Positions 59,760 through 64,000 of a DNA stretch of 64,000 nt are shown here, piece by piece (position 1 is the stretch's first letter; each line of letters opens with the position of its first letter). The notes under the pieces are model-generated. The model saw only the letters and a list, made by a program, of their open reading frames with translations, ran no database searches and was not told where the DNA came from. Position numbers and translations under genes: made by a program. The stretch is from positions 558,001 through 622,000 of the forward strand of contig NC_011666.1 in the NCBI RefSeq assembly GCF_000021745.1. The letters are read 5' to 3'. This DNA is from Methylocella silvestris BL2 (GTDB taxonomy: Bacteria; Pseudomonadota; Alphaproteobacteria; Rhizobiales; Beijerinckiaceae).

Positions 59760-60209
59760 ATGCTCACCAAAAAAGGCAAATATGGTTTGAAGGCGATGGT
59801 CCACCTGGCCGGATATCTTCCCGGCGAAGCGACCCTGGTGACGGATATTGCGACGGCGAATCAAATTCCGAAGAAATTTCTCGACACAATCCTCGGCGAA
59901 TTGCGCAACGCCGGTTTCGTCAATTCAAAGAAAGGCAAGGGCGGCGGCTATACGCTGGCCCGTCCGGCGCATGAGATCAAGGTCGGCCACATCGTGCGTG
60001 TGCTTGACGGGCCGCTGGCCCCGATCCAATGCGCCAGCGCCACATCCTACCGGCGATGCGACGATTGCACGGACGAGAAGCGCTGCGGCGTCCGGCTGAT
60101 CATGCTCGAGGCGCGCAATGCAATCGCTGAGGTGCTCGACAACCGCACTTTGGCTGAGATGCGCGCCCTGACGCAAAGCGATGACGCGCGCCTCATGTAT
60201 TATATTTGA
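59760..60209 (+). CDS. Rrf2-family transcriptional regulator
   Basis: Winged-helix regulator, often with an iron-sulfur cluster. It is 149 aa from ATG 59760. MLTKKGKYGLKAMVHLAG is the family opening; the recognition helix is about IATANQIPKKFLDTILGELRNAGFV; KGKGGGYTLARP is the wing. The C-terminal part carries four cysteines in CASATSYRRCDDCTDEKRC, compatible with a 2Fe-2S or redox sensor. No suf/isc genes are adjacent, so its target is unclear; the divergent SxtJ operon is a possible one. It converges on adk. Confidence 0.88.
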   Translation: MLTKKGKYGLKAMVHLAGYLPGEATLVTDIATANQIPKKFLDTILGELRNAGFVNSKKGKGGGYTLARPAHEIKVGHIVRVLDGPLAPIQCASATSYRRCDDCTDEKRCGVRLIMLEARNAIAEVLDNRTLAEMRALTQSDDARLMYYI

Positions 60210-60227
60210 TTGAGTTTCCGGGCGGCG

Positions 60228-60253
60228 GCTGATCGACGCTTTTGTCGATCAGC
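60228..60253. terminator. Bidirectional hairpin between Rrf2 gene and adk
   Basis: GCTGATCGAC and GTCGATCAGC form a perfect 10-bp stem with loop GCTTTT, centrally placed between converging genes. No U tract on either side, but position and stability favour a shared terminator. Confidence 0.65.
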
Positions 60254-60278
60254 GCTCGGGAAGCCAGCCTGAAATCGC

Positions 60279-60860
60279 TCAGAAAGCGAGCGCCTTTTCG
60301 ATGGCGGCGGAGACGTCGTCGATCGGCGCCATGCCGTCGACTGCCTTGAGCGCGCCCTTGCCCGCATAGAAGGCCGACACCGGCGCCGTCTGCGCGTGGT
60401 AGGATTCAAGCCGTTTCTTGAAGGCTTCGGGATTGTCGTCGGCCCGAATCGTCTCGCCCTTGGCGAGGCTTTCCTGAGCCCGGTTCTCGATGCGGGCAAG
60501 CAGCGCCTTGTCGTCGACTTTGAGCTCGATCACGGCGTCAAGTTTCATGTTCTTCTTGATGAGAATGTCGGCAAGCGCTTCGGCCTGTTTCACCGTCCGC
60601 GGAAAGCCGTCGAGGATGAAGCCCTCCTTGGCGTCCGGCTCGTCGATGCGATCGGCGATAATGCCGACGACGACTTCATCGGGAACAAGCCCGCCGGCGT
60701 CCATGATCGCCTTGGCCTTCAGACCGACAGGGGTGCCAGCCTTCACGGCGGCGCGCAGCATGTCTCCAGTCGATAATTGCGGGATGTTGAACTTCTGCTG
60801 GAGCCGCGTCGATTGCGTCCCCTTTCCGGCCCCTGGCGGACCCAGAAAAACTAGCCTCAT
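60279..60860 (-). CDS. adk: Adenylate kinase
   Basis: Balances ATP, ADP and AMP. It is 193 aa, the short form lacking the LID insertion. P-loop: [17 protein letters not shown] site: [29 protein letters not shown]; and [30 protein letters not shown]. The start overlaps the secY stop by ATGA. It closes the ribosomal protein/secY operon, as in many bacteria. Confidence 0.96.
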
Positions 60861-62185
60861 TTTCGTCTCCCCCGCAATTTTGCTTTTTTAACGAGCCCTT
60901 CATATTGATGCGCCTGGAGGTGGCCGAGCACCTGAGCCACCGTATCCATGGTGACGCTCACAACAATAAGAAGCGACGTGCCGCCAAAGTAGAACGGAAG
61001 CGCGGCGTAGGAAATAAGCATTTCTGGCAATAGACAAATCACGGCGAGATAGGCGGCCCCGATCACGGTGATCCGCATCAAGATAGTGTCAATATATTGC
61101 GCGGTGCGCTCGCCGGGCCTTATGCCGGGAATGAAGCCGCCGTGCTTCTTCAGATTGTCGGCCGTCTCTACCGGGTTGAAGACGATTGCGGTGTAGAAGA
61201 ACGCGAAGAACACGATCAGCCCGACGTAGGCGACCATATAGAGCGGCCGGCCGTGGGCGAGATAGCTCGAGAACAGGGCGACGATTCCGCTTTGGTTTTG
61301 CGAGAAATTGGCGATCGTCGTCGGCAGCAGCAGCAGCGAAGAGGCGAAGATCGGCGGAATGACGCCCGCCGTATTCAGCTTCAACGGCAGGAACGAGGTC
61401 TGGCCTTCGTAGACCTTGTTGCCCTGCTGGCGTTTTGGATAGGTGATCAGAAGCCGCCTCTGCGCGCGCTCCATGAACACGATGAACGCGATCACGCCGA
61501 CCGACATCACGAGAACCGCGATGATGAGCCCGGTCGAGATCGCGCCCTGGCGCCCGAGCTCAAGCGTATTGATGATCGCCGAGGGGAAGGCGGCGACGAT
61601 GCCGGCGAAGATGATCAGCGAGGAGCCGTTGCCGATGCCGCGCGAGGTGATCTGCTCGCCGAGCCACATCAGAAACATGGTGCCGCCAAGCAGCGTGAGA
61701 ACCGTCGACACGCGGAAGAACCAGCCGGGATCGGTGACGACGCCCTGCTGGCTCTCAAGACCGACGGCGATGCCATAGGCCTGGAACGCCGCCAGAACGA
61801 CGGTCAGATAGCGCGTGTATTGATTGATGACCTTGCGGCCGGATTCGCCCTCTTTCTTCAGCGCCTCGAGCGTCGGAATGACCGACGTCAGCAGCTGAAT
61901 GATGATCGAGGCCGAGATATACGGCATGATGTTCAGCGCGAAGATCGCCATGCGCTGCACGGCGCCGCCCGCGAACATGTTGAAGAGTTCGAGAACGCCC
62001 TGCTTGTGATTGGTGAAATTCGCCTCGAAGGCGGCGGGATCGATGCCGGGCAACGGAATATAGGTGCCAAGCCGAAATACGATCAACGCGCCGAGGGTGA
62101 ACCAGATGCGCTTCTTCAGCTCTTCGGCTTTGCCGAAAGCGCTCCAATTGACGTTTGCCGCAAGCTGTTCCGCAGCCGATACCAT
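60857..62185 (-). CDS. secY: Preprotein translocase subunit SecY
   Basis: Ten-helix channel of the Sec translocon in the inner membrane. It is 442 aa. N-terminal [30 protein letters not shown] is standard; the plug region and [27 protein letters not shown] follow; [12 protein letters not shown] and the C-terminal [21 protein letters not shown] and [23 protein letters not shown] are intact. It is 309 bp after rplO and overlaps adk by 4 bp. Confidence 0.97.
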
Positions 62186-62494
62186 CTCGTGCTCCTCGGG
62201 CGCCTTACGCCGGAATGCCTTCTCAGGACCCCGCGTCAGCCAGCGGCCGAAGCGCCTGCCAATCGCGTTCGCCGCGCGGCGCGGGCCTGACGCGCGAAGG
62301 AGGATGACCGCGCCCGCGAATGTGGGGTTGCAAGCGATCGTCCGCCAGATTCAGGTCTGACGCGCTCCGCAGGGAACGGGGCGCCGACACCCTTATAGGT
62401 CAGGCGGGAGACGATCAAAAGCCCTCCCCTGCGGTTCGACGCCCCGCATCGGGAACGGCGGCGTAGACGCGCGCGTCTTTGCGTCTCGCGCCTG
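62186..62494. other. 309 bp between rplO and secY
   Basis: An unusually long spacer for this operon, GC-rich, with no gene recognised in any frame. It may hold a leader or internal promoter for secY-adk; I see no clear hexamers. Confidence 0.4.
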
Positions 62495-62989
62495 TTACGC
62501 CTCGGCGGACGCTGTCGGCGCCTCGGGCGCGCGCTTCAGGAGTTCAATCGATCCGCCTGCCGCCTCAATGGCGGCGACGGCGCTTTTCGACGCAGCGGCG
62601 ACCTGGAAAGACAGTTTCGCCTTGAGTTCGCCGACGCCAAGAATCTTGACGCCGTCCCGCGGCTTTGAGATGAGGCCGGAGGCGATCAGCGATTCATTGG
62701 TCACGACGGCGGCCACATCGATCCGGCCGGCGTCGACCGCCTCCTGGAGGCGCCCAAGATTGATCTCATTATAGTCGAGCCCGAAGGGGTTGTAGAAGCC
62801 GCGCTTCGGCAAACGCCGATGCAGCGGCATCTGGCCGCCCTCAAAGCCCTTGATGGCGACGCCGGTGCGCGCCTTCTGGCCCTTGACGCCGCGTCCGCAG
62901 GTCTTGCCCTTACCCGAGCCGATGCCGCGGCCGACGCGCATGCGCGACTTCGACGAGCCGGGATTGTCCTGAATTTCATTGAGTTTCAT
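62495..62989 (-). CDS. rplO: 50S ribosomal protein L15
   Basis: Large-subunit protein that binds 23S rRNA. It is 164 aa. [41 protein letters not shown] is the conserved glycine-rich start, then [18 protein letters not shown] and [17 protein letters not shown]. The C-terminal part is L15-typical to [10 protein letters not shown], with an Ala/Glu tail. It is 25 bp after rpmD. Confidence 0.97.
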   Translation of the reverse strand: MKLNEIQDNPGSSKSRMRVGRGIGSGKGKTCGRGVKGQKARTGVAIKGFEGGQMPLHRRLPKRGFYNPFGLDYNEINLGRLQEAVDAGRIDVAAVVTNESLIASGLISKPRDGVKILGVGELKAKLSFQVAAASKSAVAAIEAAGGSIELLKRAPEAPTASAEA

Positions 62990-63014
62990 AGCATTATCCT
63001 CGACGGCCGCGGCC

Positions 63015-63212
63015 TCAGTCGTTTTCGACGACGCGCACGAGATGCGCGACCTTGGCGATCATGCCGCGGATGGCAGGCGTATCCTCAAGCTCGGCGCGGC
63101 GGCGGATCTTGTTGAGCTTCAGCCCCTTCAGAGTCGCGCGCTGGTCAGCCGGGCGCCCGATCGGGCTCCGGATCTGCTCGACGATCACCTTGGGCAAGGT
63201 TTTGGCGGTCAT
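63015..63212 (-). CDS. rpmD: 50S ribosomal protein L30
   Basis: Small large-subunit protein. It is 65 aa from ATG 63212. [31 protein letters not shown] is the L30 signature, with [14 protein letters not shown] near the end. A tandem ATG at 63215 is also possible; spacing to AAGGA favours 63212. The frame is open far upstream inside rpsE but that is not L30. It is 10 bp after rpsE. Confidence 0.96.
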   Translation of the reverse strand: MTAKTLPKVIVEQIRSPIGRPADQRATLKGLKLNKIRRRAELEDTPAIRGMIAKVAHLVRVVEND

Positions 63213-63222
63213 CATAGGTTCC

Positions 63223-63792
63223 TTAGGCTTCGCTTGCGGCTTCTGCCTCGCCGCCCGGACGGCGACCCTGCAGAACGGACACTTTAAGGTTGCGCCGCGC
63301 AGCGACGGCGCGCGGCGAATCCTGCCGGCCAAGCGCGTCGAACGTCGCCCGCACCATGTTGTAAGGGTTGGACGAGCCCTGCGACTTGGCGACGACGTCA
63401 TGCATGCCGAGCGTCTCGAAAATGGCGCGCATCGGACCGCCGGCGATGATGCCGGTGCCGGCCGGGGCCGCGCGCAAAACGACGCGTCCCGCGCCATGGC
63501 GTCCATTGACGTCATGATGCAGCGTGCGGCCCTCGCGCAGCGGCACGCGGATCAGCGAACGCTTCGCCGACTCGGTCGCCTTGCGGATCGCTTCCGGCAC
63601 CTCGCGGGCCTTGCCATGGCCGAAGCCGACGCGGCCTTTCTGGTCGCCGACGACGACGAGCGCGGCGAAACCGAACCTGCGGCCGCCCTTCACCACTTTG
63701 GCGACGCGATTGATATGGACCAGGCGGTCCATGAATTCGCTGTCGCGCTCCTCGCGGTCGCGGCCACGGCCGCCTTCACCCTCACGCGCCAT
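63223..63792 (-). CDS. rpsE: 30S ribosomal protein S5
   Basis: Small-subunit protein of the decoding centre. It is 189 aa. A charged Arg/Glu start leads to [53 protein letters not shown], then [25 protein letters not shown] and the loop [18 protein letters not shown]. The C-terminal [10 protein letters not shown] tail is unremarkable. It is 80 bp after rplR. Confidence 0.97.
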   Translation of the reverse strand: MAREGEGGRGRDREERDSEFMDRLVHINRVAKVVKGGRRFGFAALVVVGDQKGRVGFGHGKAREVPEAIRKATESAKRSLIRVPLREGRTLHHDVNGRHGAGRVVLRAAPAGTGIIAGGPMRAIFETLGMHDVVAKSQGSSNPYNMVRATFDALGRQDSPRAVAARRNLKVSVLQGRRPGGEAEAASEA

Positions 63793-63872
63793 CTTTTTGT
63801 TCCATCTTCATATCGGTTGTCCGTTGCGCCTCGCCGGCGGCGGAGACTGGCTCGCCCGCTGGCGCTCCGGCT

Positions 63873-64000
63873 TTAGAAATTGAGGCCGCCTTCGCGAGCT
63901 CCTTCGGCCAGCGCCTTGACGCGGCCATGATAAAGATACGAGCCGCGGTCGAACACGACGTCGGTGACGCCGGCGGCCGTCGCGCGCTCGGCGATCAGCT
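63873..64000 (-). CDS. rplR: 50S ribosomal protein L18 (5' part outside window)
   Basis: Binds 5S rRNA. Only the last 41 codons are in the window. The minus strand reads [41 protein letters not shown] and stops with TAA at 63875-63873, the classic L18 C-terminus. It is upstream of rpsE, in standard spc-operon order. Confidence 0.95.
   Translation of the reverse strand, partial: LIAERATAAGVTDVVFDRGSYLYHGRVKALAEGAREGGLNF

Overview
This 64 kb window is GC-rich chromosome (roughly 62-64 % by eye) from an alphaproteobacterium. The best fit is Hyphomicrobiales (Rhizobiales), plausibly a Beijerinckiaceae or Methylocystaceae type lineage. The evidence is gene order: trpGDC-moaC-moeA; pdhA-pdhB(lipoyl)-pdhC-lpdA-lipA-coq10-pncC-ispDF; dusB-ntrB-ntrC-ntrY-ntrX...dat-hfq-hflX; an NDUFS4-like gene between two tRNAs; and double cold-shock-domain proteins. 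The species call is inference; nothing here names it directly. No rRNA, insertion sequence, phage gene or CRISPR array was seen.

Layout. 1-5570 (minus): moeA (cut by the window edge), moaC, trpC, trpD, trpG, trpE, packed with short overlaps, followed upstream by the periplasmic chaperone ppiD. 7633-15579: tpiA, secG, pyrG and eno (central metabolism and secretion), interrupted by accessory genes: an aldo/keto reductase, queF, a TetR regulator with a likely self-operator, and a lytic transglycosylase. 15639-18184: a translationally coupled MFS carrier plus ArsB/NhaD-type transporter. 18218-27425: ftsB, the complete pyruvate dehydrogenase operon with E3 and lipoyl synthase, a COQ10-like protein, pncC and the bifunctional isoprenoid gene ispDF. 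27553-39121: the nitrogen-control cluster dusB-ntrBC-ntrYX, a split chromate transporter whose first half looks frameshifted, a D-amino acid transaminase, hfq and hflX. 39094-48538 (minus): mazG, a double cold-shock protein, a metallo-hydrolase, tatD, metG, holB, tmk, a D,D-carboxypeptidase and rlpA.

48539-60209 is the accessory-rich part. It holds a vsr-dcm DNA methylation/repair pair beside tRNA-Arg, the NDUFS4-like gene, tRNA-Pro, a cysteine-free exported protein with a molybdopterin-domain-like fold, DUF192, a second double cold-shock protein and a sirtuin. It then holds a module of two tandem membrane-anchored SGNH hydrolases facing an SxtJ-DUF5989-carbamoyltransferase operon. That module is the best candidate for a poorly described system; my inference is carbamoylation and/or de-esterification of a cell-envelope glycan or lipid. 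An Rrf2 regulator follows. 60279-64000 (minus) is the end of the ribosomal protein operon: rplR (cut), rpsE, rpmD, rplO, secY, adk.

Starts were moved from the longest possible reading frame wherever a Shine-Dalgarno sequence, family length or an ATGA overlap argued for it; the reason is given in each entry. Promoter and hairpin calls are by eye only.
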